A DNA stretch of 6,454 bases from Selenomonas sp. (GCA_003518745.1 DOYB01000208.1:1-6454), one strand, 5' to 3'; positions 1-6,453 are shown, counted from the first letter of the stretch. Program-made: numbers and translations. Notes: generated by a model not told the origin, from the sequence alone.

Positions 1-159
1 CCCCTTTCGGGATGTTGTCCCCGTCTGAAGGGCAGGTTGCCTACGCGTTACTCACCCGTTCGCCACTAGGGTTCTACCGAAGCAAAACCCCCGTTCGACT
101 TGCATGTGTTAGTCACGCCGCCAGCGTTCGTCCTGAGCCAGGATCAAACTCTCCATAAA
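1..159 (-). rRNA. rrs: 16S ribosomal RNA, 5' end (partial, cut by window edge)
   Basis: The reverse complement contains the universal 16S start AGAGTTTGATCCTGGCTCAG. Counting its first base (position 152) as E. coli position 8 puts the mature 5' end near 159. The conserved stretches AACACATGCAAGTCGAACG and GGCGAACGGGTGAGTAACGC follow. Between them the V1 helix (69-90) folds as a 9-bp stem, with two G-U pairs in the RNA, closed by a C(UUCG)G tetraloop. The wording CGTAGGCAACCTGCC after the V1 region is what I associate with Negativicutes. Only about the first 160 bases are present; the rest, and any 23S and 5S genes, lie left of the window. The 5' boundary is set by homology and could be off by a few bases. 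Confidence 0.97.
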
Positions 160-421
160 AGTCCTCTCAGCACTTCAGTGCCTCAAGTCATTACGAAGAA
201 CCTTGATTGGCTCTTTTCATTCTTTGCTTTAAAGAAATTGCCGATTGCTTTCACAATCTTTGCTTGTACAGTACTCTGCCTCTCGGCTTCGTACTGCCCT
301 CACATCTGGCTTACATATATATTAGGTATATACATGTTGTTCTGCATTGTTTAGTTTTCAAGGAACACCCTGCCGTTTCCGGCTGCCGTACCCTTCGGAG
401 CAGTGCTCCGTGCGAGTCAGC
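160..421 (-). promoter_or_regulatory. rRNA operon leader (transcribed spacer upstream of 16S)
   Basis: This roughly 260-base stretch runs from the predicted transcription start near 421 to the 16S 5' end and has no credible coding frame. In transcript order it holds: a CGGAGC/GCTCCG hairpin with a 3-base loop (396-410); a GCCG-GAAA-CGGC hairpin and boxA-like site (353-383); a hairpin at 269-296 with CAGTAC/GTACTG outer arms, a symmetric 3x3 internal loop and an inner GCC-GAGA-GGC stem; smaller stems (TTCTTT/AAAGAA, then AAGAGCC/GGTTCTT with one G-U pair); and GCACTGAAGTGC at 170-181 just before 16S. Such leaders load antitermination factors and supply one strand of the RNase III processing stem. 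The partner strand of that stem would lie 3' of 16S, outside the window. Confidence 0.8.
353..383 (-). promoter_or_regulatory. boxB/boxA-like rRNA antitermination site
   Basis: On the transcribed strand, the stem-loop GCCG-GAAA-CGGC (372-383, a 4-bp stem with a GNRA-type loop) is followed by TGTTCCTTGAAAACT (353-367). The latter closely resembles the Firmicutes rrn boxA element, of the TGTTCTTTGAAAACT type, which NusB and NusE (S10) bind to keep RNA polymerase resistant to Rho-dependent termination across rRNA operons. The position, about 55-70 bases after the predicted start and well before 16S, fits. The boxA match is strong by eye. Calling the small hairpin boxB is more tentative, because cellular rrn boxB elements are poorly conserved. 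Confidence 0.65.
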
Positions 422-427
422 TTGTTT

Positions 428-456
428 ATAATACTGCGTTTTTTTCATATTGTCAA
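428..456 (-). promoter_or_regulatory. Strong sigma-70/sigma-A rRNA promoter with A-rich UP-like element
   Basis: Reading the minus strand, a perfect -35 hexamer TTGACA (451-456) is separated by exactly 17 bases from TATTAT (428-433), which has one mismatch to the -10 consensus. Directly upstream of the -35 box (457-486) the minus strand is a run of A-tracts, the composition of an UP element that contacts the alpha C-terminal domains. The predicted start is near 421. It is the only strong promoter seen upstream of 16S in this window; I found no convincing second (P2) promoter in the leader. Regulation by growth rate and ppGpp is expected for rrn promoters but cannot be read from the sequence. 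Confidence 0.9.
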
Positions 457-495
457 CACTTTTTTTGAACTTTTTTCGTTTTTTTTACAAAACCA

Positions 496-545
496 GAAAT
501 CCCGGCGTGCAAATGCCTATATCCGCATTAGCGCGCCGGGATTTC
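496..545 (-). terminator. Long hairpin terminator after the M48 protease gene
   Basis: Positions 496-507 (GAAATCCCGGCG) and 534-545 (CGCCGGGATTTC) are perfect 12-bp inverted repeats. The stem continues inward through two further short paired blocks (509-510 with 531-532, and 512-516 with 525-529), interrupted by single mismatches, to an 8-base loop. On the minus strand the hairpin is followed by TGGTTTTGT, a modest U-tract. It starts about 42 bases after the protease stop codon and lies about 40 bases before the rrn -35 box. It would therefore end the protease transcript and shield the rRNA promoter from read-through. The plus strand lacks a T-run after the hairpin, so termination is assigned to the minus strand only. 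Confidence 0.75.
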
Positions 546-586
546 GCTTAAGTTTATCTCAATGTGTCACCTACGGTTTACTTTTC

Positions 587-1744
587 TCATCCTTTTTTCT
601 TATCCTTTGCGGCTTTGACCTGCAAATCCTTGACACTGTTCAACCTTTCAGCCAGCACCTCAGCAGCTTCATCTCCGTTTGCCGGAATCATGATGACCTG
701 TGGTCCAAGCATAAGAGCACCGTTCTCAACGTGAGCATCAGCCGTTCCATGCCCATGATTATACGCGGCAGCCAAATTGCCAAGCACGAAACAAGAACGC
801 TCTATACCGCTCATACCGTCAGCAGGAGCCGGCGTCACAAACTTCTCGCCATTCACTATAACCGTGCCGTCCTTCATGGTAACGTGATTTCCGCTGTATT
901 CATAAAGCTGCTTGATATACTTGTCACGACGTGCTTCCGTATTCGGATGATCGGAAGGATTGAGCAGATTTCCAGCAAAATCCTGTTTCTGTGAACCGAG
1001 CAATTCCATGAAACGCTGCATTACCGCGGCACAAGCGCCCGGGTTATAGTTTGTATGCGTCATGTATTCAAAGGCAAGCCCGTCAGCTTCCCACTCATGG
1101 CGTTTATCGCCATGCACGATTGAGTGCTTCAACGCAAGATTCCCAACGAGATTCGTCAACACGGAACCACCGGCCGCGGCAACAGCTATATTGGCCAATA
1201 ATGCTTTATCAAAGTTGGAGGTCTGGCTCTTGATGACATGATCCTTCTGGCCATGTCCCATCTCATGGCCTACAATGGCGGCAATCTCATCCTCATTGGG
1301 AATGTAGCGGAAAGTCCCCGTATTCACCATCATCACGTGTCCCATAGCGCATGCCGCATTAATGCTGCCATCCTGAGATACGAAATACTTGTAGGGCTTA
1401 TCATTAATCGTAGGATCCACTTCTGCCACGGCAGATGAAAGATTCGACATAATCCGGTCAAGCTTTTGGTTCAATTCCACATCGTCATTTACGCCACACT
1501 GCTTCTGCAATTCCTGATACAGTGCCTCCCTGCCCTCTTCGTTAGAGTTGAGATAGTTACAATATTTCCTAAGCTCCTCCTTTTGCTGCGCAATCTGTGC
1601 CACGCCCACACCAATGCCGACAATATCCCCGAGCCCCATTGCTGAAGCAGCAGGCATTGGTGCCGCGGTAAGGCTAAGTGAAATTCCCGTAACGGTAGCA
1701 ACCAACGCTGCGCATATCTGTTTTTTAATCTTTTTCAGCAACAT
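587..1744 (-). CDS. Secreted M48-family zinc metalloprotease with C-terminal extension
   Basis: A 385-residue protein is predicted. The N-terminus (KKIKK, a hydrophobic core, then PAASA before Met36) is a Sec signal peptide with an AxA cleavage site and no lipobox, so the enzyme should be free in the periplasm. The zinc site is HEMGH (His160, Glu161, His164) with the third ligand Glu217 in EWEAD. The conserved HPNTEARR block (from His266) completes a gluzincin M48 domain of roughly residues 90-285. A hydrophobic segment (about 180-208) lies between the zinc motifs, as is usual in M48. Residues from about 287 on are an extension of uncertain fold, ending in a Lys-rich tail. Family members often act in envelope protein quality control; the substrate here is unknown. 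The start is the ATG at 1744, which has an ideal Shine-Dalgarno site; an in-frame ATG ten codons upstream (1774) has none. The 189-base gap from the permease gene holds no clear terminator or promoter, so co-transcription is undecided. Confidence 0.93.
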   Translation of the reverse strand: MLLKKIKKQICAALVATVTGISLSLTAAPMPAASAMGLGDIVGIGVGVAQIAQQKEELRKYCNYLNSNEEGREALYQELQKQCGVNDDVELNQKLDRIMSNLSSAVAEVDPTINDKPYKYFVSQDGSINAACAMGHVMMVNTGTFRYIPNEDEIAAIVGHEMGHGQKDHVIKSQTSNFDKALLANIAVAAAGGSVLTNLVGNLALKHSIVHGDKRHEWEADGLAFEYMTHTNYNPGACAAVMQRFMELLGSQKQDFAGNLLNPSDHPNTEARRDKYIKQLYEYSGNHVTMKDGTVIVNGEKFVTPAPADGMSGIERSCFVLGNLAAAYNHGHGTADAHVENGALMLGPQVIMIPANGDEAAEVLAERLNSVKDLQVKAAKDKKKG

Positions 1745-1750
1745 CTTTTT

Positions 1751-1757
1751 CCCTCCT
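1751..1757 (-). promoter_or_regulatory. Ribosome binding site that fixes the protease start
   Basis: AGGAGGG on the minus strand lies six bases before the ATG at 1744. It would fall inside the coding sequence if the upstream ATG at 1774 were used, so it supports the shorter form, which begins directly with a basic signal-peptide N-region. Confidence 0.85.
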
Positions 1758-1933
1758 ATGTCATCATTTCCCATGAATTTTCAAAAACAGGTGCTTTGCT
1801 TGCCCAATATCAATTATCCACGGTATAACTTCTACATTTGCTGAAAAAATCCTGCCAAGATATTGTTTTCCGCTCTTTTCCAAAACGACCTATTCATGAA
1901 GCTCATGATGCAGACAGGTACTGTGTATTGAAT

Positions 1934-4900
1934 CTACTCCCTCCTCCTTCTATCCTCAAAATACAGAAATATAATCGGTATAATCACCAACGTAAACACC
2001 GTTGAAGTCAGAAGTCCCCCAATAATGACCCATGCCATACTCACTCTTGTTTCCGAGCCCTCCGTCATGGCCAAAGCTGTTGGCAGCATGCCGACCATCA
2101 TGGTTATTGTGGTCATGAAGATAGGCTTCAGGCGTACACGTCCTGCCTCTATCACCGCGTCATAGGCAGAGCGTCCCCTTTCCATCAGAGTAAGGGTATA
2201 GTCTAGGAGCAGCGTGCCGTTCTTCGCCACGATTCCGTCCATAACAAGGATGCCAATCATCGAGTACAGGTTCAGTGTATTATGGGTAATGAACAGCAGC
2301 ATAAGTGAACCTATGATTCCCAAGGGCAGGGAGAACATTCGAATGAATGGGGTGAGCACCGATTCGTAAAGCACCGCCAGCAGCATATAGATCAGCACCA
2401 TTGCTAGGAACAATGCTGAAATCAGTTCACCAAAGGTCTCGTCCATCTGTGTCGCCTGACCTCTGAACTGGTATGTAATCCCCTCCCCCAGATTGGTCTT
2501 TCTAAGTACCTTATTCACATCCTTCACCACATCTCCCATTGGGCGTCCCCTTAGGTTCGCGCCTATTGAAACCGCCCTTTGCTTATTCACCCGGCGAATG
2601 CTCACAGGGCCTCGCCCATTGCTGATGGAGGCCACATCCCCCAGATAAATGAGTTTGCCATTTGCCATCAAAGGTACATGAGCAACATCCGATGCCTTGA
2701 AGGCCTCCGCGTTATAGAAGCGCACCTTTATATCCGTATCCTGACCGCCATTTCTGGCATCATTTACCAGCTCACCCGCGGAAATGCCTGAAATAGCTGA
2801 GGAAAATGCCGTATCCACATCTGACAGGGAGGTCCCATAGGTTTTCAGCTTCTCTCTGTCCACAACCAACTGCAGCTCCGGCATACCCTCCACATAGGAG
2901 CTGCTCACGTCCGACACTCCATCTATCGTCTTGAGGATGCCCTGAACCTTTTCCGCGGCCGTATTCAATGTCTCCACCTGATTGCCACGAATCTCTATCT
3001 GCAGCGCGCCGCCACCTCGACGACCGCCGCCTGAGATTCCGGCAACAGATGTCTGTGTTTCTGAAACATAGACATCTGCCTCCCGAATTTCACCCGCAAA
3101 GGCCCTCACTTCATTTGCCACATCCCAAACGGAACGAGAGCGTTCACTGCGGTCCCGAAGCCGCACCATTATACGGCCTTCATAGGCAGTAGAGCCCCCC
3201 GCATGGGTTAGATAGTACTCGACCTCCGAAATTTCGGCCAGCCTTGACTCGAGCCTTTTTGCAACATTGTTGGTTTCCTCGGGAGAACTTTCAACCGGAG
3301 CTTGAATATTTATCGTAAAGCTGCCCTCATCCGTCCTGGGCATATACTCAGTCCCAATCAATCCAAGGGGCACGAAGCTCACCATGCCTATTAGGAGAAG
3401 CGCAGCACCTATAAGCAGCTTTTTAGGATGCTCCAGACTTTCCCTGAGAATTTTCTCATATCGTTCCACAGCCTTCTTTTCCATGCGATCCATGAACTGC
3501 CATAATGGATGCTTTGAAATATGTATTCCATTTTTGAAAAAACGGGAAGCCAACATAGGGGTCAACGTAAAGGATACGAAAAGGGAAAATGCCCCCGCAA
3601 AGACGATTGTCAGACCGAACTGCCTAAAGTACTGTCCCGTCATACCTTCCATGAAAGCAATCGGCAGAAACACAGCCATGTCGCAAAGGGTTATGGCGAT
3701 TGCCGCCATGCCAATTTCCATACGGCCCCTCTCAGCCGCAACATCGGGTTCTTCCCCAAGCTGCAGATGTCTGGTTATGTTTTCCAGCACCACGATGGAG
3801 TCATCCACCAGAATTCCTATGCAAAGGGTCATGCCCATCAGGGACATCATATTGAAGGTAAAGCCTGCCAGATACATTACAAAGAAGGTGGCTATAAGTG
3901 ATGTGGGAATCGCTATCATAACAGCGGCCGTAGAGCGCCATCCCCTCAAAAACAGGAAAAGCACAAGCCCCGTGGTAATCAGCCCTTCCACGAGGGTACC
4001 CATGGTATTATGGAGTGATGAGGAAACATAATCAGCATCATTCCTTACCACCAGAAACTGATCCTCAGGATAATCCTTTCGAAGCCGCTCCACATTTTTC
4101 AATATATTATCAGCGGTATCAACCACATTTGCATCGCTGTTCTTATAAATGAGCATCGTTACAGCATCTTCGCCGTTAATGCGTCCAAACCTTATCTGCC
4201 GTGCCTCCTGCTCCCGAATCGTGGCCACGGAGGTAATGGGTATCATATAGCCTTCAGTATTGCGCACATGAATCCCCTGAATCTCCTCCACACTCTTATA
4301 TTGCGCTATCAAACGCACATCGGATTTCGTATGTTCGGTAAAAACCGAGCCCGAGGGCATAAGCTGATTTTCAGAGCGCACGGCCTCAGCAATCCTGCTG
4401 AGTGTCAGCTTGTAAGCCGCCATCTTGTCCCTGTCGACCTCAATGGCTACCTCACGGTCCCTGCCTCCATGGAGTTCAACCTCAGAAACGCCCCCCGCCT
4501 GCTGGATAATTTCCTGATAGACGTTCTCTGCTCTGCTATAGGCATCTGCCAGAGAGTCCTTTGATACAATAGCCAGTTCCACGATTGGGGTTGCATTCAT
4601 ATCCCGTTTTATTACAACGGGAGAATCAGCCTCATCAGGCAAACGGTTCTTGATGGCCTCCACCTTTTTAGTTGCATCAATGGCCGCTGTATCCGCATTG
4701 GCATCAAACTCCAGTTCAAGCCCGATACGCGCCCTTTCATAGCTTGCCGTAGAGGTTATTTTCTTTACGTTGGAAACCGAGGATAATGCATCCTCCACAG
4801 GCTTTACGATTTCCTGTTCTACGGATTCCGCATTTGCCCCGGGATATCTTACTGTAACAGTAACATAGGGAGTATTAAGAGCCGGCAGCAATTCCACCCC

Positions 4901-4996
4901 GATACGGTAGAAGCTGTACAGCCCCAATACCACGAAAAATGCCACAATCATGGAAATGCCAATAGGCCGTTTGATGGAAAATCGGGTGATGTTCAT
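1934..4996 (-). CDS. RND multidrug-type efflux permease (HAE-1 family)
   Basis: This is an intact 1020-residue inner-membrane proton/drug antiporter, a normal length for the family. TM1 (about 12-30) is followed by the first periplasmic pore region (about 31-335), TM2-TM6 (about 336-485), TM7 (about 525-545), the second pore region (about 546-855) and TM8-TM12 (about 857-1013). The proton relay is complete: Asp398 and Asp399 in GILVDDSIVVLEN (TM4), Lys925 in GIVAKNGTLLLDY (TM10), and Arg955 and Thr962 in VRLKPIFMTT (TM11), matching AcrB D407, D408, K940, R971 and T978. The paired aspartates argue against the heavy-metal (CzcA/CusA) branch. The substrate pocket differs from AcrB: the switch loop is short and lacks Phe (about 599-607), His176 stands where AcrB has F178, and a GGGRRGGG stretch lies at 656-663. 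The substrate is unknown. The start codon overlaps the adaptor stop as ATGA, with GGAGG seven bases upstream. Confidence 0.96.
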   Translation of the reverse strand: MNITRFSIKRPIGISMIVAFFVVLGLYSFYRIGVELLPALNTPYVTVTVRYPGANAESVEQEIVKPVEDALSSVSNVKKITSTASYERARIGLELEFDANADTAAIDATKKVEAIKNRLPDEADSPVVIKRDMNATPIVELAIVSKDSLADAYSRAENVYQEIIQQAGGVSEVELHGGRDREVAIEVDRDKMAAYKLTLSRIAEAVRSENQLMPSGSVFTEHTKSDVRLIAQYKSVEEIQGIHVRNTEGYMIPITSVATIREQEARQIRFGRINGEDAVTMLIYKNSDANVVDTADNILKNVERLRKDYPEDQFLVVRNDADYVSSSLHNTMGTLVEGLITTGLVLFLFLRGWRSTAAVMIAIPTSLIATFFVMYLAGFTFNMMSLMGMTLCIGILVDDSIVVLENITRHLQLGEEPDVAAERGRMEIGMAAIAITLCDMAVFLPIAFMEGMTGQYFRQFGLTIVFAGAFSLFVSFTLTPMLASRFFKNGIHISKHPLWQFMDRMEKKAVERYEKILRESLEHPKKLLIGAALLLIGMVSFVPLGLIGTEYMPRTDEGSFTINIQAPVESSPEETNNVAKRLESRLAEISEVEYYLTHAGGSTAYEGRIMVRLRDRSERSRSVWDVANEVRAFAGEIREADVYVSETQTSVAGISGGGRRGGGALQIEIRGNQVETLNTAAEKVQGILKTIDGVSDVSSSYVEGMPELQLVVDREKLKTYGTSLSDVDTAFSSAISGISAGELVNDARNGGQDTDIKVRFYNAEAFKASDVAHVPLMANGKLIYLGDVASISNGRGPVSIRRVNKQRAVSIGANLRGRPMGDVVKDVNKVLRKTNLGEGITYQFRGQATQMDETFGELISALFLAMVLIYMLLAVLYESVLTPFIRMFSLPLGIIGSLMLLFITHNTLNLYSMIGILVMDGIVAKNGTLLLDYTLTLMERGRSAYDAVIEAGRVRLKPIFMTTITMMVGMLPTALAMTEGSETRVSMAWVIIGGLLTSTVFTLVIIPIIFLYFEDRRRRE

Positions 4997-6216
4997 GACT
5001 CAGCCTCCGACAGATCTACCGCAGTACCTGTCTGCAATTTGTCCTGATTGTTCAGGACCACTGTTTCTCCATCTGATAACCCCGAAAGTATTTCTTCCTC
5101 CACATCATTCAAGAGACCAATTTCCACCATACGCTCTTCAACGGTTCCATCTGAGTTAAGCACAAAAATGGCAGGCAGTCCATTCTTTCTGTATACGGCC
5201 TCTTTGGGAACAAACAGCGTGCCGGAGCGCTGGAGTATATCCAGATGTCCCCTTGCGAACAACCCTGCCTTCAGCTGATCACTGTCCTCACCCCGAAGCT
5301 CAATTCGTACCGTATAGGTTTTTGATGACTCATCCATTGCGGGACTTACATAAACGATCTTGCCCTCATAGGTACGTCCCATCGCATCGATGCTCACAGG
5401 CAGGCTGTCTCCCGCGTGAAGGATAGCCGCATCCCCTTCTGACAGGGTACAATCCACATAGATATTATGGTTGTCAACCAGAGACAGTACCTTTGTGCCG
5501 GCGGAAATGATTTCTCCCACCTCCACATTCCTATATCCGATTACCCCATCCCTTGGAGCACGAAGCAGTAAATCCTCCCTCTGCTTTTCCAATACAGCCG
5601 TTGCCTGCACAGCCTTTTCCGCCGCAAAGCGCTTAGACATCACGGAGGCGGCATCCTCCCCATTGGAAGCCTGATTCTCAAGTATCTCAAAAGCCGCCTT
5701 GCTTGCAAGGTACTCCTGCTTCACCGAATCCAGAGTTTCCTGGGATATGGCTCCTATCCGGAACAGGTACTCATTTCGATCATACTTCCGTTGCTCCAGC
5801 TCAAAATCATTTTTTACCTTGAGGTAATTGGCATTATATGTGGCCTCTGCCACCAAAGCCTCTGCCTCAGCGGCCTGTGCAGCAGCCTGATTTTCCCTGA
5901 TTGCCAGTTCAACGTCCCCCATATCCTGACGAAGGAGCACATCACCCTTGTGAACCCGGTCCCCAAGCTTTACATAGACCTCCACTACACGTCCCGTATA
6001 CTTCGGGGCCAAGACGATATCCGCATCGGCAACCGTCTGTCCTGATAGGTTCACATGCCGCATCATATCTGCCCTGTGTATCTCCTCCACACGCACCAGC
6101 GGACGGTTCCGGCGCATATCCCGCTTTTCACCATCCCCGTGAAAATGATTATAGAACACTATAGCCAATAAGCCACAGCATATTACAGCTGCTAAAAACT
6201 TCAGCTTTTGGGTCAT
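4993..6216 (-). CDS. RND efflux periplasmic adaptor (membrane fusion protein, HlyD/AcrA type)
   Basis: A 407-residue adaptor links the RND permease to an outer-membrane channel. A short basic N-terminus precedes one hydrophobic segment (about 5-25). This contains CC but no proper lipobox, so it looks like a membrane anchor or uncleaved signal rather than a lipoprotein signal. Next come the first lipoyl half (about 65-98, with GDRVHKGDVL), a long alpha-hairpin (about 98-216), the second lipoyl half (about 218-248, LRAPRDGVIGY onward), a beta-barrel (about 251-328) and a membrane-proximal domain (about 329-403). The hairpin tip reads RNEYLFRIGAISQETLD. Arg147, Leu151 and Ser158 have the exact spacing of the RLS motif by which AcrA-type adaptors dock with TolC. 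The start at 6216 was chosen for its well-spaced AGGAAG site; ATG at 6237 (419-residue numbering Met6) and TTG at 6252 are in-frame alternatives with poorer sites. The gene is first in a two-gene operon. Confidence 0.94.
   Translation of the reverse strand: MTQKLKFLAAVICCGLLAIVFYNHFHGDGEKRDMRRNRPLVRVEEIHRADMMRHVNLSGQTVADADIVLAPKYTGRVVEVYVKLGDRVHKGDVLLRQDMGDVELAIRENQAAAQAAEAEALVAEATYNANYLKVKNDFELEQRKYDRNEYLFRIGAISQETLDSVKQEYLASKAAFEILENQASNGEDAASVMSKRFAAEKAVQATAVLEKQREDLLLRAPRDGVIGYRNVEVGEIISAGTKVLSLVDNHNIYVDCTLSEGDAAILHAGDSLPVSIDAMGRTYEGKIVYVSPAMDESSKTYTVRIELRGEDSDQLKAGLFARGHLDILQRSGTLFVPKEAVYRKNGLPAIFVLNSDGTVEERMVEIGLLNDVEEEILSGLSDGETVVLNNQDKLQTGTAVDLSEAES
5004..5008 (-). promoter_or_regulatory. 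Ribosome binding site of the permease, inside the adaptor gene
   Basis: GGAGG on the minus strand lies seven bases before the permease ATG (4996), within the last codons of the adaptor gene. Together with the four-base ATGA overlap (4993-4996) it indicates translational coupling of the two pump subunits. Confidence 0.85.
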
Positions 6217-6223
6217 CGAATAT

Positions 6224-6229
6224 CTTCCT
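6224..6229 (-). promoter_or_regulatory. Probable ribosome binding site of the adaptor gene
   Basis: AGGAAG on the minus strand lies seven bases before the ATG at 6216. The competing ATG at 6237 is preceded by GGGGGAG only four bases away, which is closer than usual. The choice between the two starts is not certain. Confidence 0.55.
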
Positions 6230-6286
6230 GTTTCCATAAGGCTCCCCCGCAATCCCCTTCATCATCGCCATTGATACCATAGTGAA

Positions 6287-6315
6287 ATTATATCATAACA
6301 GCTTTTCCATATCTA
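6287..6315 (-). promoter_or_regulatory. Extended -10 promoter of the efflux operon
   Basis: On the minus strand, TGATATAAT (6287-6295) combines a perfect -10 hexamer with the TGn extension. At a 17-base spacing upstream is TAGATA (6310-6315), which matches four of six -35 consensus bases. Transcription would begin near 6280, giving a 5' leader of about 64 bases before the preferred adaptor start. No regulator gene is in the window; an 8-bp direct repeat overlaps this promoter and is listed separately. Confidence 0.72.
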
Positions 6316-6321
6316 TCATAA
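6291..6321 (-). repeat. Direct repeat TTATGATA x2 over the efflux promoter
   Basis: The octamer TTATGATA (minus strand) occurs at 6314-6321 and again at 6291-6298, 23 bases apart, about two helical turns. The first copy overlaps the -35 region and the second overlaps the extended -10. This arrangement suits a repressor or activator binding a tandem site. An AT-rich octamer can also recur by chance over so short a distance, so an operator role is only inferred. Confidence 0.4.
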
Positions 6322-6355
6322 GCATTCTGTCACATACACGAAATCCAACCTCCCA

Positions 6356-6408
6356 CTGCGCCTCCCCTAAAGGACTGCGCGTCGCAGCTTGTGCTCGCTA
6401 AAATTTAG
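6356..6408. repeat. GC-rich patch with a short direct repeat and two dyads
   Basis: Within an otherwise AT-rich upstream region, ACTGCGC occurs at 6356-6362 and 6374-6380. The second copy is embedded in a perfect dyad CTGCG-CGT-CGCAG (6375-6387), and the near-palindrome CTAAAATTTAG follows at 6398-6408. No open frame with a ribosome site covers it. It could be a fragment of a dispersed intergenic repeat, a factor-binding region, or the end of whatever lies beyond the window. I cannot tell which from this sequence alone. Confidence 0.35.
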
Positions 6409-6437
6409 TCACGTCCGTTTCATAAAAGGTTTCAGAG

Positions 6438-6453
6438 ATAAATGGGAATTTAT
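6438..6453. repeat. Inverted repeat ATAAAT-GGGA-ATTTAT at the window edge
   Basis: Perfect 6-bp arms surround a 4-base centre. The dyad ends one base before the window edge, about 120 bases upstream of the efflux -35 box. It could be an operator for this operon or for a gene to the right, or part of a longer structure cut by the edge. Being AT-rich and short, it is weak evidence alone. Confidence 0.3.

Noticed and set aside
311..366. Second rRNA promoter (TTGAAA with downstream TATATA on the minus strand)
   Set aside because: The spacing is about 23 bases and the TTGAAA lies inside the boxA-like element, so the match is better explained by antitermination sequence and AT-rich composition.
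347..994. 215-codon plus-strand open frame across the rRNA promoter and the protease 3' end
   Set aside because: It runs through the rRNA leader, promoter and terminator hairpin and then antisense to a protease with clear catalytic motifs. The translation has no recognisable domain.
1745..1774. Protease start ten codons upstream (ATG at 1774)
   Set aside because: No Shine-Dalgarno site precedes it, it would place an ideal AGGAGGG inside the coding region, and it adds acidic residues before the basic signal-peptide N-region.
1800..1860. Possible promoter before the protease gene (TTGGCA, GATAAT and TATACC-like boxes, minus strand)
   Set aside because: No pair of boxes has both acceptable matches and 16-18-base spacing: TTGGCA is 25 or more bases from TATACC and GATAAT, and the bases at proper spacing from GATAAT match -35 poorly.
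1880..1933. Terminator after the permease gene (TCATGA-GCT-TCATGA stem)
   Set aside because: The 6-bp stem is AT-rich, has a 3-base loop and is not followed directly by a T-run, so it is too weak to call.
3384..4031. 215-codon plus-strand open frame inside the permease gene
   Set aside because: It lies entirely antisense to conserved RND membrane segments, including the proton-relay aspartates, and its translation is low in recognisable features. It is a shadow of the real gene.
1934..4996. Assignment of the permease to the heavy-metal (CzcA/CusA) RND branch
   Set aside because: TM4 carries the paired aspartates in VDDSIVVLEN typical of drug-type pumps, not the single-aspartate DG form of metal pumps.
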